Positions 1-11,701 of a DNA stretch of 64,000 nucleotides are shown here, in pieces (within the stretch, counting starts at the first letter, position 1; each line of letters begins with the position of its first letter). Below the pieces are notes generated by a model that saw nothing but the letters and a program-made list of their open reading frames with translations, was not told the DNA's origin and made no database searches. The stretch is from Hygrocybe punicea (Eukaryota > Basidiomycota > Agaricomycetes > Agaricales > Hygrophoraceae). The stretch is taken from positions 6,324,001 through 6,388,000 of the forward strand of contig OY744463.1 of NCBI GenBank assembly GCA_963556145.1, in the 5' to 3' direction. Both the position numbers and the translations under genes were made by a program.

Positions 1-2560
1 AGAGTGGGACCTGGGTCAACCCAAGCCCCGCAGCAAGTGCTGGACCCCGGTCAACCTGGTGCTGCAGCAATATCTAGACCCTGGTCAACCCAAGCCCGGC
101 AGCGAGTGCTGGATCTGGGTCAACCCAGTGCTGCAGCAATATCTGGACCCCGGTCAACCCAGTGCAGCAGCAATAGCTGGACCCAGGTCAACCCTGTGCT
201 GCAGCAAGTGCTGGACCCTGGTCAACCCAGTGCTGCAGCAAGTGCTGGACCCAGGTCAACCCAGTGCTGCAGCAATATCTGGACCCCGGTCAACCTGGTG
301 CTGCAGCAATAGCTGGACCCAGGTCAACCCAGTGCTGCAGCAATAGCTGGACCCAGGTCAACCCTGTGCTGCAGCAAGTGCTGGACCCTGGTCAACCCAT
401 TGCTGCAGCAAGTGCTGGACCCAGGTCAACCCAGTGCTGCAGCAATATCTGGACCCCGGTCAACCTGGTGCTGCAGCAATAGCTGGACCCAGGTCAACCC
501 TGTGCTGCAGCAAGTGCTGGACCCTGGTCAACCCAGTGCTGCAGCAATACCTGGACCCAGGTCAACCCAAGCCTGCAGGAAGAGCTGGACCTGGGTCAAC
601 CCCAGCCCTGCAGCGAGTGCTGGATCCAGGTCAACCCGGTGTTGCAGCAATATCTGGACCCCGGTCAACCCAGTGCTGCAGCAATACCTGGACCCAGGTC
701 AACCCAAGCCTGCAGGAAGAGCCAGACCTGGGTCAACCCAACCCCCGCAGCAAGTGCTGGACCCCAGTCAACCTGGTGCTGCAGCAATAGCTGGAGCCCG
801 GTCAACCCAAGCCTGCAGGAAGAGTGGGACCTGGGTCAACCCAAGCCCCGCAGCAAGTGCTGGACCCCGGTCAACCTGGTGCTGCAGCAATATCTAGACC
901 CTGGTCAACCCCAGCCCGGCAGCGAGTGCTGGATCTGGGTCAACCCAGTGTTGCAGCAATATCTGGACCCCGGTCAACCCGGTGCAGCAGCAATAGCTGG
1001 ACCCAGGTCAACCCTGTGCTGCAGCAAGTGCTGGACCCTGGTCAACCCATTGCTGCAGCAAGTGCTGGACCCAGGTCAACCCAGTGCTGCAGCAATATCT
1101 GGACCCCGGTCAACCTGGTGCTGCAGCAATAGCTGGACCCAGGTCAACCCTGTGCTGCAGCAAGTGCTGGACCCTGGTCAACCCAGTGCTGCAGCAAGTG
1201 CTGGACCCAGGTCAACCCAGTGCTGCAGCAATATCTGGACCCCAGTCAACCTGGTGCTGCAGCAATAGCTGGACCCAGGTCAACCCAAGCCTGCAGGAAG
1301 AGCTGGACCTGGGTCAACCCCAGCCCTGCAGCGAGTGCTGGATCCAGGTCAACCCGGTGTTGCAGCAATATCTGGACCCCGGTCAACCCAGTGCTGCAGC
1401 AATACCTGGACCCAGGTCAACCCAAGCCTGCAGGAAGAGCCAGACCTGGGTCAACCCAACCCCCGCAGCAAGTGCTGGACCCCAGTCAACCTGGTGCTGC
1501 AGCAATAGCTGAACCCTGGTCAACCCAGTGCTGCAGCAAGTGCTGGACCCTGGTCAACCCAGTGCTGCAGCAATAGCTGAACCCTGGTCAACCCAGTGCT
1601 GCAGCAAGTGCTGGACCCCAGTCAACCCAGTGCTGCAGCAATATCTAGACCCCAGTCAACCCCAGCCCTGCAGCGAGTGCTGGATCTGGGTCAACCCAGT
1701 GCTGCAGCAATATCTGGACCCCGGTCAACCCAGTGCTGCAGCAATAGCTGGACTCAGGTCAACCCAAGCCTGCAGGAAGAGCTGGACCTGGGTCAACCCA
1801 AGCCCCGCAGCAAGTGCTGGACCCAGGTCAACCCGGTCCTGCAGCAATAGCTGGACCCCGGTCAACCCAGTGCTGCAGCAATACCTGAACCCTGGTCAAC
1901 CCAGTGCTGCAGCAATAGCTGGACCCCGGTCAACCCAAGCCTGTAGGGAGAGCTGGACCCGGGTCAACCCAAGCCCCAAAGCAAGTGCTGGAACCAGATC
2001 AACCCAGTGCTGCAGCAATAGCTGGACCCAGGTCAACCCAAGCCCTGCAGCAAGTGCTGGATCTGGGTCAACCTGGTGCCACAGCAATATCTGGACCCCG
2101 GTCAACCAAGTGCTGCAGCAATAGCTGAACCCCGGTCAACCCAAGCCTGTAGGGAGAGCTGGACCCGGGTCAACCCAAGCCCCAAAGCAAGTGCTGGAAC
2201 CAGATCAACCCAGTGCTGCAGCAATAGCTGGACCCAGGTCAACCCAAGCCCTGCAGCAAGTGCTGGATCTGGGTCAACCTGGTGCCACAGCAATATCTGG
2301 ACCCCGGTCAACCAAGTGCTGCAGCAATAGCTGAACCCTGGTAAACCCGGTGCTGCAGCAATACCTGGACCCCAGCCACCCCACCCTGCAGGAAGTGCTG
2401 GGCCTGGGTCAACCCAGTGCTGCAGCAACAGCTGGACCCAGGTCAACCCAAGCCTGCAGCAAGAGCTGGTCCACGGTCAACCCAGGTCAACCCACGTTGC
2501 TTGCACAGCTGGACCTCGGTCAACCCAACCTTCCCAGAATAGCTGTCCTGGGTTAACCTA
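1..2560. repeat. 34-bp GC-rich minisatellite array
   Basis: About 75 diverged head-to-tail copies of a 34-bp unit built around CTGGACCCNGGTCAACC followed by a GTGCTGCAGCAA segment. Because 34 is not a multiple of 3, all three forward frames read through the same 34-residue cycle, which gives several overlapping open frames. I read these as an artefact of the repeat and not as genes. Higher-order structure is visible: the stretch at 1-90 recurs at about 821-910, a block at about 575-790 recurs at about 1295-1510, and a block of about 204 bp (six units) at about 1930-2110 is duplicated at about 2135-2330. The array begins before the window, so its full length is unknown. Confidence 0.95.
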
Positions 2561-2770
2561 CCCCATGGCAGAGCTGACACTGGGTTGACCCACCCTGCCA
2601 CCCTTGACCAGCAAGAGCTGTACCTGGGTCAACCTACCACCCCACATTTCCCCAGCAAGAGCTGTCTCTTGGGTTAACCTACCCCCCCAGCAAGCAACTG
2701 CGCTATGTGTACCTACCTTTTGCAACTATATCTGCGATTGGGTTAACCAAAACGACTGGGTCTACTGGGA
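2561..2770. other. Decaying edge of the minisatellite
   Basis: The GGTCAACC / GGGTTAACC words continue at irregular spacing (about 2550-2680) and then fade. No gene is seen. The stretch looks like degenerate terminal units of the array running into the LTR at about 2771. Confidence 0.6.
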
Positions 2771-3596
2771 TGGTCTCTATTAGAAGACCCAAGGAGATGT
2801 AGAGGGTCCTCGACCCTCTGAGGCCGTCACATCGATATCTAGCGAATCCACTCGAACCCGACGTCTCTAGCAGTCTACGCTCGAACCCGACGTAACCCGA
2901 CGCAACCCGATGCATACCGACTAGCACGGCCGCTCACGTACCTGGTCGGTCTATCTCATAAACTCACGGAACTTCAAATATTGAAGATAGATCTCATCGG
3001 ACTGGGATCCCGACATCGGACTTGCCTTATTCACGCCTAGCGTCTCCCTTATGGGGATATAGTAAAGTATATTGCATCTTTTACGGTTTTTCATATCTTC
3101 CACCCATTTTCCCTGTCATCGTCGCCTCGCAACGCTCTTCCTACTTCCCCATTTTTATTCTCCTTTGTCTCCTCTCATCGGCCGAGGACTCTCGTCCGAA
3201 TCTAGGTACACAAATTTGTAGTATAAAAACGGTGCCCAAGCGCCGTCTCAAAATAAGAAACCAGTTCCCCCATTTCCTCTCTCTGAGAATTAAGTCTCTC
3301 AGTAAATTCCATCGCACACATTGCTCGTCGGATTCCTCGACGCCCTCCCCGTCGTTCTACCGCCTTTATCTCTACGTTTCTCGTCACCCGACACCCGACC
3401 GGCCGTACCCGACATCGTCGGCTTCGTCGGCTTCGATCGGTCTCGATAGATTTCAGTAGTTTACTCGGCGGCTTCTTACTTTTTATATCCTATTATCTTA
3501 CTGAAGCTTGTTAGACTATTCCTAGTCACTTCTACGCTGACCCCACAGGCTTAGGATTATTATTCCGCAGCCACCCCGACCTCGCCTTTACACCGC
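2771..3596 (-). repeat. Gypsy-type LTR, copy 1 (solo)
   Basis: This roughly 820-bp segment is homologous along its length to 59683-61686 (after removing an insertion there). Both start with GATGGTCTCTATTAGAAGAC and share TATAAAAANGGTGC-like and terminal GACCTCGCC..TACACCG blocks. On the minus strand the LTR would begin TGTA, as expected for an LTR. No internal retroelement domain adjoins this copy, so it is probably a solo LTR. Target-site duplications were not found. The right edge directly abuts the TIR element at 3597. Confidence 0.7.
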
Positions 3597-3829
3597 GAAC
3601 CGAACTGGAAGTTCAGTTCTGGTTCAGCCATTTGGCTGAACCGAACCGCTGGTTCAGCCATTTGGCTGAACCGAACCGCTGGTTCAGTTTGCGGTTCTGG
3701 CACTGACATGCGGTTCAAACCGCATTCAAACGCAGTTCAAACCGCAAACCGTAATGTATAGTTACCTACGTAGATACTCATTTAGATACTTAATTTTTCA
3801 CATTTTTTTCTATGCAGTCACGTGAACTT

Positions 3830-3843
3830 AGGTCATGTGACCT
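3830..3843. promoter_or_regulatory. Inverted AGGTCA / TGACCT motif in element A
   Basis: AGGTCA-TG-TGACCT is an inverted hexamer with a 2-bp spacer, about 50 bp upstream of the first intron. The same place in the unrelated-ended element at 60388-61566 reads AGATCA-TG-TGATCT (60623-60636). Both half sites changed in step, so the dyad is kept. It could be a transcription-factor site of the element's own promoter. That role is an inference. Confidence 0.5.
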
Positions 3844-3892
3844 TAAACATACTCGCGCGAAACACTAACTTGAACGTTACTCAACAACCACG

Positions 3893-3939
3893 GTAAGTAA
3901 CGGCCTCATACTATATTTTACTGACATTTTATTATATAG
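3893..3939 (+). other. Intron-like segment 1 of element A
   Basis: 47 nt with donor GTAAGT after CG, branch site CTGAC and acceptor ATATAG. The homologous segment in the hAT element (60686-60731, 46 nt) keeps GTAAGC, CTGAC and ACACAG. Conservation of all three splice signals between two elements with different termini suggests that the unit is transcribed and spliced. Confidence 0.55.
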
Positions 3940-4039
3940 AACAGCCCCCCGTGGCCCACCTTGACCGCATAAAGAAGGCGCCCGCGGTCAACTCCACCCA
4001 ACAACCTCCCTCGCGTTCCAACGCGAGTCGGAGTGAATC

Positions 4040-4155
4040 GATGGCAGCAGCGGCAGCAGCAGCAACGGCAGTGGCAACACCACATACCACCACCCCGACG
4101 ACGACGACGACGACGACGATGGCCAAATGACGACGACGACGACAGCCAAATGACC

Positions 4156-4193
<38 letters not shown>

Positions 4194-4285
4194 GGCAACG
4201 GCAACAGCAGCAGCAGCAACGGCAACAGCAGCAGCGGCAGTGGCAACAGCAACAGCAGCAGCAGCAGCAGCAGCAGAGCAACACC
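4040..4285 (+). repeat. Trinucleotide-rich tract (CAG/CAA/CGA)
   Basis: Low-complexity DNA of interrupted CAG, CAA, GGC and GACGAC triplets. Every frame is open over part of it and would give poly-Q, poly-A or poly-D peptides. It occupies the same place as the CAG, CAC, CAA or ATTGCC tracts of the other cassettes, so it is a family feature and not a gene. Confidence 0.8.
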
Positions 4286-4370
4286 GGCAGCAGCAGCCAG
4301 GTACGTCCCCCAAATCCAGTCCCAACGACATCGGCTAACGAGGGGAATGGACGAGGCGACGACGAAGACC

Positions 4371-4628
4371 CACCTCACGAACACGCCCTAGCCGCGTCAA
4401 TTGACGTGCAGACGCCCATAGGAAGTCCCCAGCCCCATCCAACCTCGCGAAAACAGACAGAGCGCGTCAATTGACGTGCCCCGTTCTTCGCGAGGTCGTC
4501 AGCACGCACGGATGCCCATGGAAAGTCCCCGGCCCCATCCAACCTCGCAAAAACAGACGGAGCCCCCCCATCTACCTCGTGAGGGTGACAGCCGCGTCAA
4601 TTGACGCGCGTCTGGCCCGCGCGAGGTA
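4371..4628. other. Cluster of three TCAATTGA palindromes (best: 4442-4496)
   Basis: The central copy has left arm ACCTCGCGA (4442-4450), core TCAATTGA (4467-4474) and right arm TCGCGAGGT (4488-4496), with perfectly complementary arms. A second copy has arms at 4573-4580 and 4620-4628 around a core at 4597-4604. A third (core 4397-4404) has lost its right arm. The copies sit in a local duplication that shares the words GTCCCC, GCCCCATCC and AAACAGAC. Function unknown. Confidence 0.75.
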
Positions 4629-4802
4629 TTTGGAGGTAGGTGAGCGGTTTGAACCGTGTTTGAACGCAGACCGAACGCCGTGAAACCGTTCGACACGGTT
4701 CCGGTTCGGGTTTGGCATTTCGCTGAACCGAACCATCGGTTCTGGTTCCGGTTTTTCAAAAATAGCGAAAAACCGGACCGAACTGAACTTCGGCAACACT
4801 AA

Positions 4803-6484
4803 CAGGCGCTAGAATTCCTCATAGCTAAGTCCCTCCTACCCCCCAACCCAGATCTCGATATCCCTGCCCTCTCCGGCATATTAACACAGATATTCACCAC
4901 GGACAACAACAACAATACGACCACTTCCGTTGCCAACATCGTACGATCTGTAGCAATCTTACTCAACTCGCTAGACTTCAGCACCAAAATCAATACCCTG
5001 GCCGACGCAGTCGCTAACGAGCTCAAACAGCAAACCAACACAATCCAAGAGAACATAGACCACACAATCGAACCCATCATCAAAAGCATCTCTACCCGAT
5101 TAGCGGAGTGCATAGAAACCATCTTCTCAAACACCAATACCCAACTCCAGCAGACCGCGGCACACCTAGCCAAAACCTCCACCACCTTCGAAACAACAAC
5201 CTCCACGTACAAAGACGCAGTACTCAACCAAAACACAAGACCCCCCACAACCGACACCAGAGACCCCCGCATCATGGCAAAGGAACAACTACGCGCCCGC
5301 CAACTTCTCCTCGATGTCACGGACTCCCCGGAAACGAAGAAAGCACTAGACATCAGTCTAGCGAGAATTACTGAAAAAGCTAACTCGGCACTCAAAGCCA
5401 CCAATCCCCCACCAACCTCCAAATTCCTAGGAGTAACGAGACTATGCAATGGAGGCATACTACTAGAGGCCAACACGATTATGACCACCCAATGGATCTG
5501 CAATGACGAAGCACATCTAACCACCTTCCTAAAAGAGTTCGGACATGGAGCAGCCGTCAAGCGCCGTACCTACCCCGCCGTACCTAGCCCGCCGTCACTT
5601 ACTTGATCCCACTTTCCTTCGACCCAGACTCCACCCACATCAGAGAAATCGAAGAGGTCAACGACCTCCCAGAAAACTCTCTCGCGCGAGCCAATTGGAT
5701 TAAACCCAAGGATCGCCGCTCGCCCAACCAAACCTGCGGACACACGATATTTTCGTTCAGCAACCCTGAGACCGCCAATCAGATCCTCGCTAAGGGCTTC
5801 TTTATATGCCACAAAAGGATAAACACCAGCAAATGCAAGAAGGAACCCATATGCTGCTTATGCTGCCACCAATGGAATCATACCGCAGCCCACTGCCCGG
5901 CAGACAATGACATCTGCGGAACTTGTGGCGGCCAGCACAGAACCCCATTGTGCGACAACCCCAACCAACCCTTCTGTACCCCCTGCAGACGACACGGACA
6001 CACCAGCTGGGATGGCAACTGCCCCACTTTCACCCAGAAGTGCAAAGACATAGACACATGCAACCCCGAGAATCTACTCCCCTACTATCCCACAGTGGAA
6101 CCCTGGACTCAGTCCCAATACCCCGGTAAAGACGCAGCTCACACCCACACTGACAGTCATCACCCCTTGCACCACCGACCTGAGACGACAGAGAGACAGC
6201 GATCCCCATACCTGCTCCTGCCACTATCTCCCGCATCTCGGCACTACTCCCCACCTCGCTCAATATTCGACCAACCTATACCCCTTCCTTCCCGCAATCA
6301 ACCGTCAACCAACAGACAAATAAGGCAAACAACCATATCATTCAAAAAACAAACCCCCCGCCACACCACCCGCATCCCAATGCCCACTGGTTGTGGCGAC
6401 GAGCCTCTGCCACCTATCACCTCCCACCCCCCCCCCTTGCAATCGCTAGCACATCCGGCAGTATCCCCGCTCCAGTGCCATTGA
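4803..6484 (+). pseudogene. LINE ORF1, gag-like nucleic-acid-binding protein
   Basis: The frame is open from 4803 without a start codon, runs to about 5600, then continues after a frameshift in the frame of 5603-6484. The N-terminal half is rich in N, T and Q and predicted helical. The C-terminal part has three closely spaced Cys/His knuckles (C-x2-C-x4-H-x4-C pattern and variants, about 5840-6025), typical of LINE ORF1 proteins that coat the element RNA. A proline-rich tail follows. The stop TGA (6482-6484) lies three bases before the ORF2 ATG. Confidence 0.85.
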
Positions 6485-6487
6485 CCA

Positions 6488-9400
6488 ATGCCTGAACAAC
6501 CGAACCTCCAGCCAACGCAATTAAACATATGGCAAATCAATCTCAACAAATCCACCAAAGCACACTGGGATCTTACTAACTCACTAATTCACACTAACTG
6601 CAACGTCCTCTTACTACAGGAACCCTATTTTGACTTCTACGATAACACTAAAGCAACACACAATTGGAGGGTAGTCTACCCCTCTGACCGCTTCACATCC
6701 AATTCTACAGTCCGCTCAGTCATCCTAGTAAACTCCAAGCTCGACACTAACAATTGGGAGCAAATCAAGATACACAGCTCTAACGACCTCACCGCCATCA
6801 GGATAAAAAGCCCCACAGACAACTTTTCTATCTTCAACATCTATAACGACTGCCACCACTCCGACTCTCTAAATGTCCTCCAAAACTATGCCCAAAGCAA
6901 CGAAGCAGACCTATACTCACTAGAAACCGACCACATGCTCTGGTGCGGCGACTTCAACAGACACCATCCCCTTTGGGATGAAGAACGCAATCACCACCTC
7001 TTTACCACCAACGCCCTAGCACAGGCAACCAAACTAATAGAAGCAACGGCAGACTGCAACATGGTCATGGCTTTACCCAAAGACATCCCCACTCTAGAAT
7101 CCATGGTGACGAAAAACTGGACCAGAACCGATAACGTATTCTGTATGGCCAAGACCCTTGACCTCATCCAAACTTGTGACACCAAACCAGACCAACACCC
7201 AACTGGCACCGACCACCTCCCGATACAAACCTCAATCGCATTCTCAACCAGAATACGACCCGGAAATCCCTCACAAAACTTCCGCAACATTGACTGGGAC
7301 GCCTTCCAAGCCCACCTAGATACCCAGCTGAAACAACTACCACCCCCAACACCTATACTATCTCAATGACAACTCAACAAAACCATTATCACGCTAACCC
7401 GCACACTACAATCCACGATTGACACAGTGGTCCCCCTCTCTGCCCCATGTCCACACTCCAAACGATGGTGGACTCCTCAACTAAACGAATTGAAGCAAAC
7501 GAAAAACAGGCTAAGTCGCCTTTCACACCATCATCGCATGGACGCCACTCACCCCAGTCACAACGAACACAGGGCAGCATGCAACCACTATGGCGATGAA
7601 ATACTCAAGGCAAAGGAAAGACACTGGTCCGCCTTCCTAGACGAAGCGAGCGACCACGACATATGGTCAATCCACAAATGCGCCTCCAACCCCATCAGTG
7701 ACAACCCAAGAGGGGACGGGGGTAAAACCTCCATCCCCACTCTAGAAATCACTCACCCGGATGGCAACAAAACTTACGCTACCTCAAATGACACCAAAAG
7801 TCTAGCTATAGCTAAATCCTTCTTCCCGCCCCCACCCGATCACTCCACGGTCCCCCCAGACTTCATATACCCAGCACGCGTGCCCTATACAGTGATCATT
7901 CCCAAAGACGTCATCACCAAGCACATCACTAAGATCCATCCCCACAAAGCCCCCGGCCCTGACGGAATACCGAACCTCATACTCAAGGAGTCCTCGGAAC
8001 TCATAATCGACCACATCCACGCCATCTTCAACACCATACTGACGCTCAACATCTACCACAACCCCTGGAAACTTTCCACCACATGCGCCCTCCAAAAACT
8101 GGACAAGCCAAGATACGATATACCTAAGGCCTACTGCCCCATAGTTCTACTAAACACCCTCCCAAAGCTACTAACATCCATTATCTCAGAGACTATCACC
8201 CACATGGCAGACGTGCACCAGCTTCTCCCCCCACATCACTTCGGAGGACGACCAGGACGCACCACCACAGACTCCATGCACATACTCGTACACCGCATAA
8301 AGCACGCTTGGCGAAACAAATGAGTCGCGGCCATACTATTCTTAGACATCGAAGGCGCCTTCCCAAACGCTGTCACTGACCGGTTACTTCACAACATGCG
8401 GAAACGAAGGGTACCCGAACCCCTAGTCCTATTCATCGGCAACCTACTGAACAACAGAACCACGCAGCTCACCTTCGACGATTTCACTTCGGACCTGATC
8501 CATCTGGAAAACGGCATAGGACAGGGTGACCCCATCTCCATGATCATATATCTCTTCTACAATGCTGACCTCCTTGAAATACCAACAGGCCGAAAAGAAT
8601 TAGCCATGGCCTTCGTAGATGATGCGGCCATATACGTCGAGGGTATAAACTTCGCTGAAACCAACGACCGTATCAAGAACCTCATGACCAAGCACGAGGG
8701 AGCCTATGACTGGTCGAAGAACCACAACTCCAAATTCAAGACTACCAAATTTGCCCTAATAAACTTCACACAGCGCAACAACATGGACAGACCCCCCCTA
8801 GTCCTAAACAACACCACCATCACACCCACCAAGTCACACCACTTCCTAGGAATCATCATGGACCAACACTTACGATGGCACGAACAAAGAGAGAACACGA
8901 TTGCCAGGACCACCAAATGGATCCACCTATTCCGCAGACTAGCTCACCCAAAATCGGGAATACCCAAGAACCTAATGCGATGGCTCTACACAGCAGTGGT
9001 GATACCAAAGATGACCTACGCCGCCGACGTCTGGTACACCCCGACACACAAACCGGCCGACAGTAACCACAGAAGAGGATCAGTAAGGGTGATGCGCGAA
9101 CTAACTAGCCACACTAATCCCCATCACGGGAGCTCTAAGGACAGCCCTGAACGACCTGCTCGAACTCCACGCTGGAATCCTCCCAGTTGACCTCCTGATG
9201 CACAAGTCTGCCATAGATCGATTGTCAGAATGGCGTCCCTGCCGGCGACGCACCCCCTCCACAAGCCATTGAGAACATGCGCTAAGCACCTCGTCGCCAG
9301 ACACAAATCCCCCTTACATACCCTCACTCACCTTTACAACATTGACCCTAATACCATAGAGCCCATCCTCCCTAGCCTAGCAGCCATCAACTCATGCCTC

Positions 9401-10411
9401 CTGTTCCGCACCAACATCCCAGGAACAAGAGAAGACTCCATCAAGCAACACGAGGCTGACAACACCGAAATAAAGATCTACTCCGATGGTTCCACTCTGG
9501 ACGGCAGAGTCGGAGTGGCAGCTATCCTCTACTGACGGGGACGCGATCGACCCAAGATACTACGCTTTCACCTAGGTCCCAGCGAGGACCACCACAACGT
9601 TGAGGCAGAAAACATAGCGGGCGTCCTAGCCCTACATCTACTGAGTCGCGAATCAATGCTACATAACGTCTCCCTTTACATAGACTGCCAATCTACTATC
9701 CAGGCCATTACCTCATACAGAACCCAATCAGGACAACACACGATAAATACTTTCCACAAGGCGGCACAGCAACTCACTGACACCAACCTCCTCCTCGCTC
9801 TCTCAATCAACTGGATATCAGGACACAGCAAAGTCGACTGAAATGAAAGGGCTGACGCTGAAGCCAAGCGGGCAGCGAGAGGACTCAACAGCCCACGGCG
9901 AACCCTACCACCATCACTACGCACACGCTCTCTACCACTCAACATCTCAGCTTTGAAATCAACACACAACAAACAACTAATTCTACAATGGATGAAAAGC
10001 TGGCTGCGCTCGCCACGTTACGTACGCTTCACGCACATAGACCCAAATTTTCCCATTACCAAATTCCTAAAAACAACAACTAAGCTAACGCGTCCTCAGA
10101 CCAGCCTCATCATACAGATCTGCACCGCTCACCTCCCTCTCAATGCATATCTATACAGAATCAAGAGATCGGACACCGACGTCTGCCCCAAATGCGAACA
10201 AGCGACAGAGACCATCCACCACTTTCTCTTCGACTGCCCAGCCTACCGTGACCTGCATCACACGCTCGTCAACACACTCCGGATGAACGCCAACTCCATC
10301 TCCCACCTACTCAACGACCCAAAAGGAATCTCGGAACTAATCAAATACGTGCGGCGCACAGGCAGACTAAAAGAATTATTCGGTGACCTTCATCTCCCAC
10401 ACCACACATAG
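6488..10411 (+). pseudogene. LINE ORF2: endonuclease, reverse transcriptase, RNase H
   Basis: Starts at ATG 6488. The AP endonuclease covers about 6520-7260 (QEPY, CGDFNRHHPLW and GTDHLPI motifs, the catalytic landmarks). The reverse transcriptase covers about 7900-8950 with HKAPGPDGIPN, LDIEGAFPN, GQGDPIS and the active-site block FVDDAAIY (F-V-D-D). RNase H lies at about 9470-9880 (YSDGS, then E and D residues). The C-terminal CPKC-x7-H-x4-C zinc motif is at about 10183-10230. In-frame TGA codons occur at 7367, 8321, 9533 and 9839, and two compensating frameshifts lie between about 9100 and 9240. The architecture (endonuclease + RT + RNase H) fits the Tad/I group. It cannot encode a full protein now. 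Confidence 0.92.
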
Positions 10412-10925
10412 CTAACCACTCCCATAATACAGCGCTACCACCAAGCCACACATACACACATCCGCTCGCACACATCGAGATTCCGCCGCCCTTTGTCCCG
10501 AATGCATACATTCCACCACCTCCACCTTCACCCACACCCACACCAATGCACATACACCAGCAACACGACTACTCGACTCACGACCACTCGGAACCCTCTC
10601 TTCCCCCCGCGGCCTTATCCCCTCGTGCATGTCTGCCCCAGCAGCTGAGCACTTATCTGGTCCAGACCAACCGTACCCAAACCCACCAACAGCACCCATG
10701 AGGCCCCCTCGCAGGCAAGGTGACTAAAACAACATAGGATATGCTGGGGCCCTGGGGGACTTACTCCATCGTGGCTGCATTCACAAGCCGATGCCAGTAT
10801 ATAGTCAAACACTTTCACGATTCACTTCATAACCACACATAGCCTTACATGTAATGTCCGACATAGGGTCTAGCCCTGCGGGACAATAAAACTGAAAAAA
10901 TAAAAAATAAAAAATAAAAAAAAGC
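10412..10925 (+). other. LINE 3' UTR and A-rich tail
   Basis: Non-coding, CA-rich sequence that ends in an AATAAAA signal and a tract of AAAAAT repeats at about 10885-10922. It fits target-primed reverse transcription starting at the RNA 3' end. No target-site duplication could be recognised, since the other side is a TIR element. Confidence 0.7.
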
Positions 10926-11041
10926 AACCTAGTCCTACGAAACGGCACATCAATATCACTCTTTTCCCGTGGGTCGTTCAAGAATCTCTCCATCCATCGC
11001 TCCTCCATCCATCCTTACACGAAACGCGTACCCTTCTTGAC

Positions 11042-11701
11042 AACTTCTCATGAGATATCAAACTTACGGTCGCGTCCATTCTCAACTCAGCCTCGTGTCC
11101 CCAGTTCCCTCAGTCCGAGTGGACCAGCCTCATCTCCGGGCACGCCATCGACCTTGATCACGTCCTCCCTGGGCTCTTCACTACTTCCACCAGGAACTCA
11201 CGCAAAGAACAGGTCGGTTCATTTGAAATCTCACTCAGACCTTCATCCCCTGCAAAGACTGTCACCTCCCATGGTGAATGGATCACCACTTGGGAACCAA
11301 CCGTTGAGGCCACCATCTTTGTCTTCCCACAGCGAGAATCTGAACTACGGCGTTTTGGGCACTATATTTCTGGACTTTTCGCGGCCCTCCCGGCGGATCA
11401 ACACCAGCGTGTCATCTCCCTCGACAAGGGCATCCACATCCGTGTCGCTCAACACTGCGACCTCCTCCTTACCAACACACATGAGTTCACAGATTTGCAA
11501 CTCCACTGGATCCACTCTTGGGATAGACAACACGAACCACACCGTGCACCCGGAATCCCCCCACAAACTCGACGGCAGGATGCGTGCTGCCGCTGGAATG
11601 ACAATAAGTGCCCAAACTCTGCCAGCAAGTGTAATTATGTCCACCATTGCTCTAAATGCCACTCTACTGCACACAGGGCACCCGACTGCCCACCTAAGTA
11701 A
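11042..11701 (+). pseudogene. DIRS-like element gag
   Basis: The frame containing the zinc fingers is continuous from about 11110 to the stop at 11701. The C-terminus has two clustered Cys/His fingers (C-x7-C-x5-C-x3-H, then CSKCHSTAHRAPDC, about 11595-11695), as in gag proteins of fungal DIRS and related elements. The preceding 120 residues (ELRRFGHYISGLFAALP region) match the conserved part of such proteins. No ATG was found that clearly starts the ORF, so the 5' end is taken as truncated. Confidence 0.75.

Larger units (their letters stand above)
3597..4801 (+). mobile_element. Non-autonomous hAT-like TIR element (GGTTCAG family), copy A
   Basis: The right end reads GAACTTCGGCAACACTA. Its reverse complement is the terminus TAGTGTTGCCGAAGTTC, which recurs at 20391, 55648 and 63338. 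The left end has decayed but keeps GGAAGTTCAGTTC. Subterminal DNA is full of GGTTCAG / CTGAACC words, including two copies of a perfect 22-bp palindrome (GGTTCAGCCA-TT-TGGCTGAACC) with a 36-bp period at about 3630-3690. The interior holds a spliceable intron, a trinucleotide tract and three TCAATTGA palindromes. No transposase is encoded. No 8-bp duplication could be matched, because a LINE abuts on the right and an LTR on the left. Confidence 0.75.
4802..10925 (+). mobile_element. LINE retrotransposon (Tad/I-like), 5'-truncated and degenerate
   Basis: This is a complete LINE body: ORF1 with zinc knuckles, ORF2 with AP-type endonuclease, reverse transcriptase, RNase H and a C-terminal CCHC motif, a 3' UTR, and an A-rich tail (AATAAAA followed by repeats of AAAAAT). 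ORF1 is already open at the first base after the neighbouring TIR element, so the 5' end is missing. It carries frameshifts and in-frame TGA codons and should be dead. It ends where the DIRS-like element begins. Confidence 0.93.

Noticed and set aside
4..2556. Overlapping 60-209 residue ORFs in the first 2.5 kb
   Set aside because: They are phases of a 34-bp repeat that repeats every 34 residues; no start context, no homologous domain, and the minus strand is open as well.
3918..4384. Poly-Leu, poly-Ala, poly-Cys and poly-Gln ORFs
   Set aside because: They arise from interrupted CAG/CAA/CGA triplets inside a transposon; every frame and strand gives a homopolymer-like peptide. The same applies at 15881-16814, 20644-21440, 23038-23690, 50034-51440, 56131-56560 and 60925-61550.
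4790..10940. LINE target-site duplication (GCAAC words at both ends)
   Set aside because: The match is five bases with gaps and the left copy belongs to a transposon terminus.
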